Shown one piece after another: positions 1-8,662 of a stretch of 38,069 nt of DNA (position 1 is the first letter of the stretch; every line of letters begins with the position of its first letter). This DNA is from an uncultured Ruminococcus sp. (GTDB lineage: Bacteria > Bacillota > Clostridia > Oscillospirales > Acutalibacteraceae). The translations under genes and the position numbers were made by a program. The stretch lies in NCBI GenBank assembly GCA_902798365.1, contig CADBWP010000006.1, positions 1 to 38,069 on the forward strand, given 5' to 3'. The notes under the pieces are model-generated. The model worked only from the letters and a program-made list of their open reading frames with translations. It was not told where the DNA came from and made no database searches.

Positions 1-363
1 AAATCCTATTACATTTGCGAAAACTGTAAAGGTTGCCCTCACCGCGAGAAGTGCTACAAGGGCAAGTACGAGAACCGCAAGGTCGGATTCTCAAAAACGA
101 TGGCAAGGCAAAAGACGGAAGCGACCAAGAGGATCACTACCGAAGAAGGAATACTTATGAGAATGAACCGATCTATTCAGGTTGAGGGTGCTTTTGGTGT
201 TATAAAGCAAGATCGGGATTTTCGTCGCTTTTTTGTGCGAAGCAAAGACAAAACCGAAACACAGTTTTTCCTGCTCGCATTTGCTTTCAACATCAAGAAA
301 CTGTGGAACAGAACACTTGACGAACGTTTAGGTGTGGATTTGTTCAAAAAGGAGGCTGCATAA
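1..363 (+). CDS. IS1182-like DDE transposase, C-terminal part (5' end outside window)
   Basis: The frame is open from base 1, so the gene is cut by the window edge and only the last 120 residues are seen. The visible part starts with a Cys-rich stretch (ICENCKGCPHREKC) and continues with a region containing RMNRSIQVEGAFGVIKQDRDFRRF. This is the C-terminal signature of IS1182-type (DDE_Tnp_1_6) transposases, in which the conserved Glu of VEGAFG is the last catalytic acid. The protein ends in a Phe-rich helix and a stop at 361-363. The hairpin at 471-505 probably marks the end of the insertion sequence. The first ATG in the visible frame (100) is internal and not the true start. Family assignment is from motif recognition. 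Confidence 0.8.
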   Translation, partial: KSYYICENCKGCPHREKCYKGKYENRKVGFSKTMARQKTEATKRITTEEGILMRMNRSIQVEGAFGVIKQDRDFRRFFVRSKDKTETQFFLLAFAFNIKKLWNRTLDERLGVDLFKKEAA

Positions 364-470
364 ATCCGCTGAATCTTTCAACATTATGCAAAAAGAGGAT
401 GGAAAACTCCACCCTCAGGTTTGTTGCGCATTGTTGCAAGCGTAATATTCAATAATTCATTCAAGACCAA

Positions 471-505
471 AGGCTGCCGCAAAATCTTTCAATTTGCGAC
501 AGCCT
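471..505. terminator. Hairpin between transposase and rlmD (terminator and/or IS terminal inverted repeat)
   Basis: A 13-bp stem with one mismatch (AGGCTGcCGCAAA / TTTGCGaCAGCCT) surrounds a 9-base loop and is followed on the plus strand by TCATTTTTAT. It lies between two convergent genes and could end both transcripts. The outer arm, read on the minus strand as GGCTGTCGCAAA, resembles the ends of IS1182-type elements, so it may also be the IS right end. The second role is inference. Confidence 0.6.
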
Positions 506-510
506 CATTT

Positions 511-1701
511 TTATGATTTTCGGCTGTTTTTATCCCTTGTCAGCAACGCAACGCACTCCACATGCTGAGTGTGGGGGAACATATCTACGGGCTGGATTTT
601 TTTGATTTTGTAAGCGCTGTGCTTGCATAGGTGGTCGAGGTCGCGGGCGAGGGTCTCGGGATTGCAGGAAACATACACCACGGTTTTGGGCGACATCAAA
701 GTAAGCGCGTCCAAAAACACCTCGCTGCTGCCGGCTCTGGGCGGATCCATAAACACCACGTCGGGGCGTTCGCTTTCGCGCGCCGCCTCGCGCATAAAAT
801 CGCCTGCGTCCGTCTTGTAAAAGCGGATGTTTTTCAGCCCGTTCAGCTTCGCGTTAACTATCGCGTCACGCACCGCGTCGCCGTTGAGCTCGGCTCCTAT
901 TACCCTGCCTGCGCCGTGCTTCGCCGCTATTATGCCTATGGTGCCAATGCCGCAGTAGGTGTCAAGCACGGTCTCGCTGCCGCGCAGGCCGGCAAATTCT
1001 ATCGCCTTGCCGTACAGCACCTCGGTCTGCACGGGGTTTATCTGGTAAAAGCTTTTGGGAGAGATCCGAAACCGGCAGCCGCACAGCTCGTCCTCAATGT
1101 ACCCCTTGCCGTACAGCACGCTTTGCCTGTCGCCGAGCACAAGGTTTGTGGCGTGTGGGTTTATGCTCTGCACGACCGTGGTTATTTGCGGAAACTGAGC
1201 CCTTATCGCCCCGACAAAGTTGTTTTTTGACGGGAACACGGGCGTTGCGGTGACAAGCACAAGCATTACCTGCCCCGTGGCAAAGCCGCGCTTTACAAGC
1301 ACATGGCGCAAAAAGCCCTTTCGCGCGTCCTCGTTATAGGTGGTCATCTTAAATGACGGCAGCAGCTTCCTCACGGCGACTATTATCTTGTCGGCGAGCC
1401 TGTCCTCTATCATGCAGGAGTCTATGCCCACCACATGGTGGGTGCCCGACTGATACACGCCCGAGATGATCTTGCCCTGACGGTTGGTGTAAAACGCCGC
1501 CTGAACCTTGTTGCGGTAGTGGTAGGGCTCCTCCATGCCTATTATGGGCTCAACGCGGCAAAAGCGGCCGAGTAGCTTTTCGACCTTGCGCTGCTTGAAT
1601 TTGAGCTGCTCGGGATAGCTCAGGTTTTGAAGCTGACATCCCCCGCATTTTTTGTAAACGGGACAGCTGCCGTTTTGTATGTGAAGCTTTGTGTTGCTCA
1701 T
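511..1701 (-). CDS. rlmD: 23S rRNA (uracil-C5)-methyltransferase, RlmD/RumA family, TRAM-less
   Basis: SAM-dependent RNA m5U methyltransferase of the TrmA/RumA family, acting on 23S rRNA (U1939-type site; Bacillota homologues may be RlmCD with dual specificity). At the N terminus Cys13, Cys19 and Cys22 (C-x5-C-G-G-C) plus a later Cys in GIDSC form the [4Fe-4S] site. The SAM motif is LDTYCGIGTIGI, the motif IV loop VFMDPPRAG, and the catalytic cysteine sits in VSCNPETLARDL. At 396 residues it lacks the N-terminal TRAM domain of E. coli RumA, since the Fe-S cysteines begin at residue 13. The ATG at 1701 follows an AGAGGTG site and a good promoter lies upstream. Exact target base specificity cannot be read from sequence. 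Confidence 0.9.
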   Translation of the reverse strand: MSNTKLHIQNGSCPVYKKCGGCQLQNLSYPEQLKFKQRKVEKLLGRFCRVEPIIGMEEPYHYRNKVQAAFYTNRQGKIISGVYQSGTHHVVGIDSCMIEDRLADKIIVAVRKLLPSFKMTTYNEDARKGFLRHVLVKRGFATGQVMLVLVTATPVFPSKNNFVGAIRAQFPQITTVVQSINPHATNLVLGDRQSVLYGKGYIEDELCGCRFRISPKSFYQINPVQTEVLYGKAIEFAGLRGSETVLDTYCGIGTIGIIAAKHGAGRVIGAELNGDAVRDAIVNAKLNGLKNIRFYKTDAGDFMREAARESERPDVVFMDPPRAGSSEVFLDALTLMSPKTVVYVSCNPETLARDLDHLCKHSAYKIKKIQPVDMFPHTQHVECVALLTRDKNSRKS

Positions 1702-1734
1702 ATGGCACCTCTGAATATTTTATATGCTGAAACA

Positions 1735-1763
1735 ATTATACCTTTTGAGGAGCGAATAATCAA
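1735..1763 (-). promoter_or_regulatory. Sigma-A-type promoter for rlmD
   Basis: On the minus strand a -35 TTGATT (1758-1763) is separated by exactly 17 bp from a -10 TATAAT (1735-1740), 34 bp before the rlmD start codon. Confidence 0.75.
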
Positions 1764-1770
1764 CAAATAA

Positions 1771-1799
1771 TTGAAATTTCTGCTTCTTTGCGTTATAAT
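1771..1799 (+). promoter_or_regulatory. Sigma-A-type promoter for the NusG_II/Gx-transporter pair
   Basis: TTGAAA (1771-1776), a 17-bp spacer and a consensus TATAAT (1794-1799) lie 29 bp upstream of the TTG start at 1829. It is divergent from the rlmD promoter; the two -35 boxes are only 7 bp apart. Confidence 0.8.
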
Positions 1800-1828
1800 G
1801 ACAGAAACAAAAATGTGAGGACGGGGCT

Positions 1829-2194
1829 TTGAAACAGAAAATCATAATATTGGTGTGCGCCGCAATATTCGCGGCGGGCGTTATCGGGAGCGCTTGGGTG
1901 CTGCTCTCGCCTAAAAAGAATACGGTCAACGTGATAAGCGACGGCAAAACCGTGCGCACGATCGACCTGAGCACGGCGGCGGATGAGGTCTTTACCGTGG
2001 AATACGGCGGCAAAACAAATACGGTAGAGATAAAGGACGGCAGGATCCGCGTGCAGTCCGCCGAATGTCCCGACAAAACCTGCGTTCATATGGGTTGGCT
2101 TGAAAGCTCCGCCATGCCGATAGTCTGCCTGCCCAACCGCCTCGTCATTGAATTTGCCGACGCCGACGGCGGCGTTGACGCCATATCGGAGTAG
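1829..2194 (+). CDS. NusG domain II-containing protein (membrane-anchored)
   Basis: 121 residues starting at a TTG that lies 8 bases after a GTGAGG ribosome site. An N-terminal hydrophobic helix (about residues 4-26) suggests a membrane anchor with the rest outside. The body matches the NusG_II family (PF07009) by its pattern: a beta strand with VISDGK, then RVQSAECPDKTCVHMGW and MPIVCLPNRLVIE, including the typical C-PDKTC and CLPN cysteines. Despite the family name it has no NGN domain and is not a transcription factor. In Bacillota this gene is commonly paired with a Gx/heptaprenyl-diphosphate-synthase-like membrane protein, exactly as here (3 bases apart). Its biochemical role is unknown to me. 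Confidence 0.8.
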   Translation: MKQKIIILVCAAIFAAGVIGSAWVLLSPKKNTVNVISDGKTVRTIDLSTAADEVFTVEYGGKTNTVEIKDGRIRVQSAECPDKTCVHMGWLESSAMPIVCLPNRLVIEFADADGGVDAISE

Positions 2195-2197
2195 CTT

Positions 2198-2698
2198 ATG
2201 AGCGTAAAAAGACTTGCAAGGCTGGGCGTGCTGACCGCCCTTGCCCTGATAATCTTCATTGTTGAGCTGCAAATACCAAATCCCTTTCCCATACCCGGAA
2301 TAAAGCTCGGGCTTGCAAACATCATCACCGTATATGCCCTGTACCGTTTTCGCGCCGGCGAGGTGTGTATGCTGGTTTTTGTGCGAGTGCTTCTTGGCGC
2401 GGTGTTCTGCGGCAACCTTATGGCGCTGCTGTACAGCGCGTGCGGCGCGTTTCTTTGCCTTGCGGGCATGATCCCGCTAAGAAGAATAATAGATGAAAAG
2501 CACATTTGGGCTGCCGGCGTGCTCGGCGCCGTCCTGCACAATACCGGTCAGATGGCAGCGGCGCTGCTTGTTACCAAAACCCCGGCTCTGCTTATGTATT
2601 ACCCGTTTTTGCTGGTTTCGGGCTGTCTTGCCGGACTTTTCACGGGACTGTGCGCGCAGCTTGTGCTGGCGCGGCTTGCAAAATCGGGGATTTCCTGA
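2198..2698 (+). CDS. Gx transporter family / heptaprenyl diphosphate synthase component I-like membrane protein
   Basis: 166 residues and almost wholly hydrophobic, with about five transmembrane segments. The sequence has the family hallmark QIPNPFPIPGIKLGLANI followed by FVRVLLGAVFCGN (PF07456, ECF S-component-like fold). The family has been annotated as 'heptaprenyl diphosphate synthase component I' but also resembles small transporters, so a transport role is as likely as isoprenoid synthesis. It starts 3 bases after the NusG_II gene and is cotranscribed with it. No clear terminator follows. Confidence 0.8.
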   Translation: MSVKRLARLGVLTALALIIFIVELQIPNPFPIPGIKLGLANIITVYALYRFRAGEVCMLVFVRVLLGAVFCGNLMALLYSACGAFLCLAGMIPLRRIIDEKHIWAAGVLGAVLHNTGQMAAALLVTKTPALLMYYPFLLVSGCLAGLFTGLCAQLVLARLAKSGIS

Positions 2699-2841
2699 CG
2701 CGTGCGCAACGGAATTATGCGATGCTGTGCCGAAATTTTTGTGTATAATCAAAAAATGTTTTATTTTTCTAATATGAAAATAAAAAACGGGTCAAATCCT
2801 GTACAATAATATGTTGAACAAAGACTGTGGGTGGTGAGGCT

Positions 2842-3411
2842 GTGAAACGTGTTTTGCTTGTGTCACCCGTGGGATCGGGCGCGACTGCGCTCGGCGAGCT
2901 GCTTAAGGCGGAGGGTTATGCCTGCACCGACGCTGCTTGCTCCGCTTACGGAGCGGCGCAAAAGACCGAGAGCGGCGAATACGACCTTATTCTTATAAAC
3001 GCTCCGCTTCCCGACGAAACCGGCATAGAGCTTTCGCTGCGCCTTGCCAAGACAACGCGCGCCGGCGTGGTGGTGATAGTTCCGCAGAAAAACGCCGACG
3101 AGGTGAGCGACATGCTGACTGACCACGGCGTGCTGGTGATAGCAAAGCCGCTCAACAAGCACCTGTTTCACCACTATTTGTGCTTTATCGACTGCTTTCG
3201 CACGAGGCTGCTGAGCGTAGTGCGCGAAAACGAGGAGCTTAAAACCATGGTCGAAGACATAAAAATGATCGACAGGGCAAAGCTTCTGCTTGTCACCTGT
3301 CTGGGCATGTCCGAGGAGCAGGCACACCGCTATCTTGAAAAGCAGGCTATGGATCAAAGGCTGAGCCGCCTTGAAATAGCCAAGCAGGTTATAAGGACAT
3401 ATCAAAACTGA
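2842..3411 (+). CDS. ANTAR-domain regulator with degenerate receiver domain
   Basis: 189 residues from a GTG at 2842, chosen over the GTG at 2827 because GGTGAGG sits just before it. Residues about 2-115 have the receiver fold pattern (KRVLLVSP ... YDLILINAPLPDETGIEL ... LVIAKPL). Residues about 130-188 (MIDRAKLLLV ... GMSEEQAHRYLEKQAM ... EIAKQVI) are a clear ANTAR RNA-binding domain, which in known cases binds paired hairpins in leader RNA to prevent termination. The phosphoacceptor Asp is replaced by Asn53 and the acidic pair by Ser8-Pro9, while the conserved Lys in AKPL remains, so ordinary phosphorylation is unlikely. It lies 51 bases upstream of carA on the same strand. Linkage to nitrogen or glutamine metabolism is inferred. 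Confidence 0.85.
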   Translation: MKRVLLVSPVGSGATALGELLKAEGYACTDAACSAYGAAQKTESGEYDLILINAPLPDETGIELSLRLAKTTRAGVVVIVPQKNADEVSDMLTDHGVLVIAKPLNKHLFHHYLCFIDCFRTRLLSVVRENEELKTMVEDIKMIDRAKLLLVTCLGMSEEQAHRYLEKQAMDQRLSRLEIAKQVIRTYQN

Positions 3412-3462
3412 CAACGCAATCAATTAATCATATAAGCATATAAACCGAAAGGAAGTATTATT

Positions 3463-4545
3463 ATGAGCCGTACTGCATATCTCGTTCTCGAAAACGGAAT
3501 GGTTTTTGAGGGCAAGGCGTTTGGCGCCGAAAAAGAAACGACGGGAGAGCTTGTTTTCACCACCGCGATGACAGGCTATCTTGAGACACTCACCGACCCC
3601 AGCTATTACGGTCAGGTGGTTATCCAGACATTCCCCCTTATTGGCAATTACGGTGTGATCCCCTCCGATTTCGAGAGCGAATCCCCTGTGCTTAAGGGCT
3701 ATATTGTACGTGAATGGTGCCAAGTGCCTTCCAACTTCCGTTGCGAGGGTGATCTTGACACCTTTTTAAAAGAGAGCGGGATCCCCGCGATATGCGGACT
3801 TGACACACGCGCTCTCACTCGCATAGTGCGCGAATACGGCGTGCTCAACTGCAAGATAAAATACACCCCCGGCGTTACCGACGCCGAGCTGGAGGAGCTT
3901 AAAAAGTACGTTATCACCGACGCCGTAGAGAACACCACGGCGCAGGAGAATATTAATATCGACTGTGACGATCCCAAATACAGGGTCGTGCTGATGGACT
4001 TTGGCGCAAAGCACAACATCGAGCGCGAGCTGCTTAAGCGCGGCTGCGACCTCACGGTCGTTCCCGCTCACACCACGGCTGAGGAGATAATCGCCATGGA
4101 GCCCGACGGCGTAATGCTTTCAAACGGCCCCGGAGACCCCGAAAAGAACACCGCGGTCATCGAAGAGATCAAAAAGCTGTGCGATAATAAGGTGCCGCTG
4201 TTCGGCATATGCCTGGGTCACCAGCTTCTTGCGCTGGCAAAGGGCGGCAAGACCGAAAAGCTGAAATACGGTCACCGCGGAGCAAACCAGCCCGTTAAGG
4301 AGCTTGCCACCGGCAGGGTATATATAACCTCGCAAAACCACGGCTACGCCGTTGTGAGCGACGCCCTTCCCCAAAATGCCGAGGTGAGCTTTGTAAACGG
4401 CAACGACAACACCTGCGAGGGCGTAAATTACACCGACGAGCCCGCCTTTTCGGTTCAGTTCCACCCCGAGGCGTGCGGCGGCCCCCAGGAAACCGCGTTC
4501 CTGTTTGACAGGTTCATTGATATGATGAAGGAAAACAAGGCTTGA
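3463..4545 (+). CDS. carA: Carbamoyl-phosphate synthase small (glutaminase) subunit
   Basis: 360 residues, the usual length. It hydrolyses glutamine and passes ammonia to the large subunit for carbamoyl phosphate used in pyrimidine and arginine synthesis. The N-terminal CPSase_sm domain begins AYLVLENGMVFEGKAFGA and includes TGYLETLTDPSYYGQ. The C-terminal class I glutamine amidotransferase has GPGDPE, the nucleophile elbow PLFGICLGHQLLA (catalytic Cys) and FSVQFHPEA (His and Glu of the triad). The ATG follows an AAAGGAAG site. It sits 54 bases before the large-subunit gene. No PyrR-type leader fits in the 51 bases upstream, so it is probably read from a promoter before or within the ANTAR gene. 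Confidence 0.97.
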   Translation: MSRTAYLVLENGMVFEGKAFGAEKETTGELVFTTAMTGYLETLTDPSYYGQVVIQTFPLIGNYGVIPSDFESESPVLKGYIVREWCQVPSNFRCEGDLDTFLKESGIPAICGLDTRALTRIVREYGVLNCKIKYTPGVTDAELEELKKYVITDAVENTTAQENINIDCDDPKYRVVLMDFGAKHNIERELLKRGCDLTVVPAHTTAEEIIAMEPDGVMLSNGPGDPEKNTAVIEEIKKLCDNKVPLFGICLGHQLLALAKGGKTEKLKYGHRGANQPVKELATGRVYITSQNHGYAVVSDALPQNAEVSFVNGNDNTCEGVNYTDEPAFSVQFHPEACGGPQETAFLFDRFIDMMKENKA

Positions 4546-4599
4546 TATTGACCACACAAAGCAATTGTCAGGATATTTTGAAATAAAGGGAATGATTAT

Positions 4600-7500
4600 A
4601 TGCCACTTAAAAAGGATATAAAAAGAGTAATGGTAATCGGCTCCGGTCCTATCGTCATCGGACAGGCGGCTGAGTTTGACTATGCGGGCACGCAGGCATG
4701 CCGCGCGCTCAAGGAAGAGGGTCTTGAGGTTATTCTGGTAAACTCGAACCCCGCAACGATTATGACCGACAACGCCATGGCGGACAAGGTTTATATCGAG
4801 CCGCTTACGCTTGAAACGGTAAAAAGAATAATCAAAAAGGAGCGCCCCGACAGCCTTCTCTCAACACTGGGCGGTCAGACGGGTCTTACGCTGTCCATGC
4901 AGCTTGCCAAGGAGGGCTTTTTGGACGAGTACGGCGTAAAGCTTTTGGGCGCAAACCCCGAAACCATAGACAAGGCCGAGGACAGACAGATGTTCAAGGA
5001 CACCATGATGTCCATCAATCAGCCCGTTATCCCCTCAACGGTGGTAAACGACGTTCCTTCGGCAATTAAATTTGCCGAGGAGATTGGTTATCCCGTCATC
5101 ATCCGTCCCGCCTTTACCCTTGGCGGCACAGGCGGCGGAATAGTCAACAACGAGGAGGAGCTTGTAGAGATAACCTCCAACGGTCTTGAGCTTTCGCCCA
5201 TTACTCAGGTGCTTGTTGAAAAATGCATATCTGGCTGGAAGGAGATCGAGTTCGAGGTCATCCGCGATTCTCAGGGCAACGTCATCACAGTCTGCTCCAT
5301 GGAGAACTTTGACCCCGTCGGCGTTCACACGGGCGACTCAATAGTTATCGCCCCCGCGGTGACGCTCTCCGACAAGGAATACCAGATGCTGCGCAGCGCA
5401 GCTCTCAACATAGTATCCGCGCTTAAGGTAGAGGGCGGCTGCAACTGCCAGTTCGCACTTGACCCCGAAAGCTTTGAATACGCGGTAATCGAGGTCAACC
5501 CCCGTGTGTCGCGTTCCTCGGCGCTGGCTTCAAAGGCTACGGGTTATCCCATTGCCAAGGTTGCGGCAAAGATCGCCATCGGCTTCAGCCTCAGCGAGAT
5601 AAAGAACGCCGTTACAGGCACCACCTACGCCTGCTTTGAGCCCGCGATAGACTATGTGGTCGTAAAATTCCCCAAGTGGCCGTTTGACAAATTCGTTTAT
5701 GCAAAGCGCACCCTCGGCACCCAGATGAAGGCGACGGGCGAGGTAATGGCAATAGCTCCTACCTTTGAGCAGGCTATTATGAAGGCTGTGCGCGGAGCGG
5801 AGATCTCTCACAACACCCTCAACGACAAGGAGTTTGAGCAGATGTCGCGCGCTTCGGTGGTTGACCGTCTGAGCGTGTGCGACGACAGACGCATATTCTG
5901 CCTTTACGAGGCAATCAAGCGCGGCGTAAGCTTTGAGGAGATCCACGAGATAACCATGATAGACGAGTGGTTCCTTGCAAAGCTCAAAAACCTTATCGAC
6001 ATGGAGGCGGAGCTTGTCGGCGGCAAGCTTACCGACGAGCTTTACACCCGCGCCAAGCACATGGGCTTCCTCGACAAAACCATAACCGAGCTCTCGGGCT
6101 GCGAGGTAAAGGATCCGATGATTCCCGTGTATAAAATGGTTGACACCTGCGCTGCCGAGTTTGAGGCTCAGACCCCGTACTTCTATTCTACCTTTGACAA
6201 AGAAAACGAGGCGGCTCAGTTTATCGAGAACAAAAAGAGCGATAAAAAGACCGTTATAGTTTTCGGCTCGGGTCCCATAAGAATAGGTCAGGGCATAGAA
6301 TTTGACTACGCCTCGGTGCATTGCGTCTGGGCGCTTAAGCAGGCGGGCTACGACGTTGTTATCGTAAACAACAACCCCGAGACCGTTTCCACCGACTTTG
6401 ACACCGCCGACAGGCTTTATTTTGAACCGCTCACAAACGAGGACGTAATGGGCATCATCGCCACCGAAAAGCCCTACGGCGTCGTTGTGGCGTTCGGCGG
6501 ACAGACCGCTATAAAGCTCACAAAGTTTATGAGCGACAAGGGCGTTAACATTCTGGGCACCTCCTACGACGCCATTGACATGGCAGAGGACAGAGAACGC
6601 TTTGACGCGCTGCTTGAAAAGTATCACATCAAGCGACCCAAGGGCGTTACCGTAATGACCACCGAGGAGGCGCTGGGCGTTGCCGAAACCATCGGCTATC
6701 CCGTGCTGCTCCGCCCGTCATATGTGCTGGGCGGTCAGAACATGATAATCGCCTTCAACGAGGACGACGTCAGGGAGTATATGGCGATCATCCTCGCACA
6801 GAACATTGAAAACCCCATACTTATAGATAAATACCTTCAGGGCACCGAGATAGAGGTAGATGCCATCTGCGACGGCGACGACATCCTCATTCCCGGCATT
6901 ATGGAGCACGTTGAGCGCGCGGGCGTTCACTCGGGCGACTCCATCGCGGTATATCCCGCCTGGAACATCTCGGACGAGATGACCAAGATAATAGTAGAAA
7001 GCTCGCGCAACCTTGCGCTTGACCTGCGCACCAAGGGCTTGGTCAACATCCAGTACCTCATCTATAACAACGAGCTTTATGTAATTGAGGTAAATCCGCG
7101 TTCGTCCAGAACGATCCCCTACATCAGCAAGGTGACGGGCGTTCCCATGGTCGATCTTGCCACAAGAGCCATGCTGGGCGAAAGGCTTAAGGACATGGGC
7201 TACGGCACGGGCCTTTACCGCAAGAGCCCCTATGTCGCCGTCAAGGTTCCGGTGTTCAGCTTTGAAAAGCTGATAAACGTCGATAACCACCTCGGCCCCG
7301 AGATGAAGTCAACCGGCGAGGTGCTTGGCATCGCGGGCACACTTGAGGAGGCTCTGTACAAGGGACTTATCGCCGCGGGCTACAAGATGAAGAAGAACGG
7401 CGGCGTGTTTATCACCGTGAGGGATTCCGATAAGGCGGAGATAGGCGAGATCGCAAAGAAGTACGCCGACCTCGGCTTCCGCATTTATTCCACCGAGGGC

Positions 7501-8655
7501 ACGGCAGCGGTGCTGGGCAAGTACGGCATAGACGCTGTCAGCGTTAAGAAGATCCACGAGTCCGAAACCAACAATACGCTCACCCTCATCGAGTCGGGCA
7601 AGATCCAGTACGTCATCTCGACCTCGGCAAAGGGCAGGATCCCCTCGCGCGACTCGGTTAAGATTCGCCGCAAGACGGTTGAGAGAAACATTCCCTGCCT
7701 TACCTCGCTCGACACGGCAAACGCTTTGGCAGACTGCCTTAAGAGCCGTTATTCGCAGCACAGCACCGAGCTTGTCAACATCAACCAAATGCGCGACAGA
7801 AAGCTTAAGCTCAAGTTCTCAAAAATGCAGGGCATCGGCAACGACTATATCTACTTCTCAACCTTTGAGCAATGGATAAACAACCCCGAGGCGCTTGCGG
7901 TTCGCCTTTCCGACCGCCACTTCGGCATAGGCGGCGACGGCGTTATTCTTGTGGCGCCTTCAAAGGTCGCAGACGCTCAGATGAAGATGTACAACCGCGA
8001 CGGCAGCGAGGGCAAGATGTGCGGCAACGGCATACGCTGCGTGGGCAAGTTCCTGTACGATCACGGCATGGTCGATTACAACGAAAAGAGCGAGATCACC
8101 ATCGAGACCCTCAGCGGAATAAAGAAGCTTAAGGCATACACAAACGACGGCGAGGTGACCACCCTGCGCGTAGATATGGGCAAGGCGATCCTCGAGCCGA
8201 AGCAGATCCCCGTTGCGCTGGACGGCGATAAGGTGGTTGACCGCGAGGTTGAGATCGCAGGCAAAAAGTACAAGATCACCTGTGTTTCAATGGGCAACCC
8301 ACATTGCGTGGTGTTTGTTGACGGCGGCATAGACCACCTCGACCTTGAAACCATCGGCCCCGAGTTTGAGTACAACAGCCTCTTCCCCGAGAGGGTCAAC
8401 ACCGAGTTCGTCACCGTTATTGACGAGCACACCATAAAAATGCGCGTTTGGGAGCGCGGCTCGGGCGAGACCTGGGCATGCGGCACGGGCGCGTGCGCCG
8501 TGGCGGTTGCAGCGTGCGAAAACGGCTACTGCAAGAAGGGCGAGGACATAAAGGTCAAGCTCATAGGCGGCGACCTCATCATCAACTACACCGACGAAAC
8601 CGTTTATATGACGGGCAACGCCGAAAAGGTGTTTGAGGGTGAAGTAGAAGTTTAA
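4600..8655 (+). CDS. carB: CarB-DapF fusion: carbamoyl-phosphate synthase large subunit joined to diaminopimelate epimerase
   Basis: A single 1351-residue ORF. Residues 1 to about 1063 are a full CarB: two ATP-grasp halves (start PLKKDIKRVMVIGSGPIVIG; second half KKTVIVFGSGPIRIGQGIEF at about 548) and a C-terminal MGS-like allosteric domain (GGVFITVRDSDKAEI ... STSAKGR ... CLTSLDT). From residue 1064 (base 7789) to the end is a complete 288-residue DapF: KFSKMQGIGNDYIY, GIGGDGVILV, the first catalytic Cys in GKMCGNGIRC, and the second in ACGTGACAVAV. DapF interconverts LL- and meso-diaminopimelate for peptidoglycan and lysine. There is no stop and no ribosome site at the junction, and virtually no linker. 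Both parts keep their key residues, so both activities are expected. RBS AAAGGGA. A one-base indel in assembly could in principle fuse neighbours, but the join is clean and both domains are intact. Confidence 0.95.
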   Translation: MPLKKDIKRVMVIGSGPIVIGQAAEFDYAGTQACRALKEEGLEVILVNSNPATIMTDNAMADKVYIEPLTLETVKRIIKKERPDSLLSTLGGQTGLTLSMQLAKEGFLDEYGVKLLGANPETIDKAEDRQMFKDTMMSINQPVIPSTVVNDVPSAIKFAEEIGYPVIIRPAFTLGGTGGGIVNNEEELVEITSNGLELSPITQVLVEKCISGWKEIEFEVIRDSQGNVITVCSMENFDPVGVHTGDSIVIAPAVTLSDKEYQMLRSAALNIVSALKVEGGCNCQFALDPESFEYAVIEVNPRVSRSSALASKATGYPIAKVAAKIAIGFSLSEIKNAVTGTTYACFEPAIDYVVVKFPKWPFDKFVYAKRTLGTQMKATGEVMAIAPTFEQAIMKAVRGAEISHNTLNDKEFEQMSRASVVDRLSVCDDRRIFCLYEAIKRGVSFEEIHEITMIDEWFLAKLKNLIDMEAELVGGKLTDELYTRAKHMGFLDKTITELSGCEVKDPMIPVYKMVDTCAAEFEAQTPYFYSTFDKENEAAQFIENKKSDKKTVIVFGSGPIRIGQGIEFDYASVHCVWALKQAGYDVVIVNNNPETVSTDFDTADRLYFEPLTNEDVMGIIATEKPYGVVVAFGGQTAIKLTKFMSDKGVNILGTSYDAIDMAEDRERFDALLEKYHIKRPKGVTVMTTEEALGVAETIGYPVLLRPSYVLGGQNMIIAFNEDDVREYMAIILAQNIENPILIDKYLQGTEIEVDAICDGDDILIPGIMEHVERAGVHSGDSIAVYPAWNISDEMTKIIVESSRNLALDLRTKGLVNIQYLIYNNELYVIEVNPRSSRTIPYISKVTGVPMVDLATRAMLGERLKDMGYGTGLYRKSPYVAVKVPVFSFEKLINVDNHLGPEMKSTGEVLGIAGTLEEALYKGLIAAGYKMKKNGGVFITVRDSDKAEIGEIAKKYADLGFRIYSTEGTAAVLGKYGIDAVSVKKIHESETNNTLTLIESGKIQYVISTSAKGRIPSRDSVKIRRKTVERNIPCLTSLDTANALADCLKSRYSQHSTELVNINQMRDRKLKLKFSKMQGIGNDYIYFSTFEQWINNPEALAVRLSDRHFGIGGDGVILVAPSKVADAQMKMYNRDGSEGKMCGNGIRCVGKFLYDHGMVDYNEKSEITIETLSGIKKLKAYTNDGEVTTLRVDMGKAILEPKQIPVALDGDKVVDREVEIAGKKYKITCVSMGNPHCVVFVDGGIDHLDLETIGPEFEYNSLFPERVNTEFVTVIDEHTIKMRVWERGSGETWACGTGACAVAVAACENGYCKKGEDIKVKLIGGDLIINYTDETVYMTGNAEKVFEGEVEV

Positions 8656-8662
8656 TAAATCA

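Noticed and set aside
631-1230. 199-codon plus-strand ORF opposite rlmD
   Set aside because: No ribosome site and no motif; the minus strand carries RlmD.
3412-3462. PyrR-type attenuator or riboswitch before carA
   Set aside because: Only 51 bases separate the ANTAR gene from carA and no hairpin pair or conserved PyrR-binding loop is seen.
5530-6627. 365-codon minus-strand ORF opposite carB
   Set aside because: It is a shadow of the CarB frame with no family motifs; the plus-strand reading has all CarB motifs.
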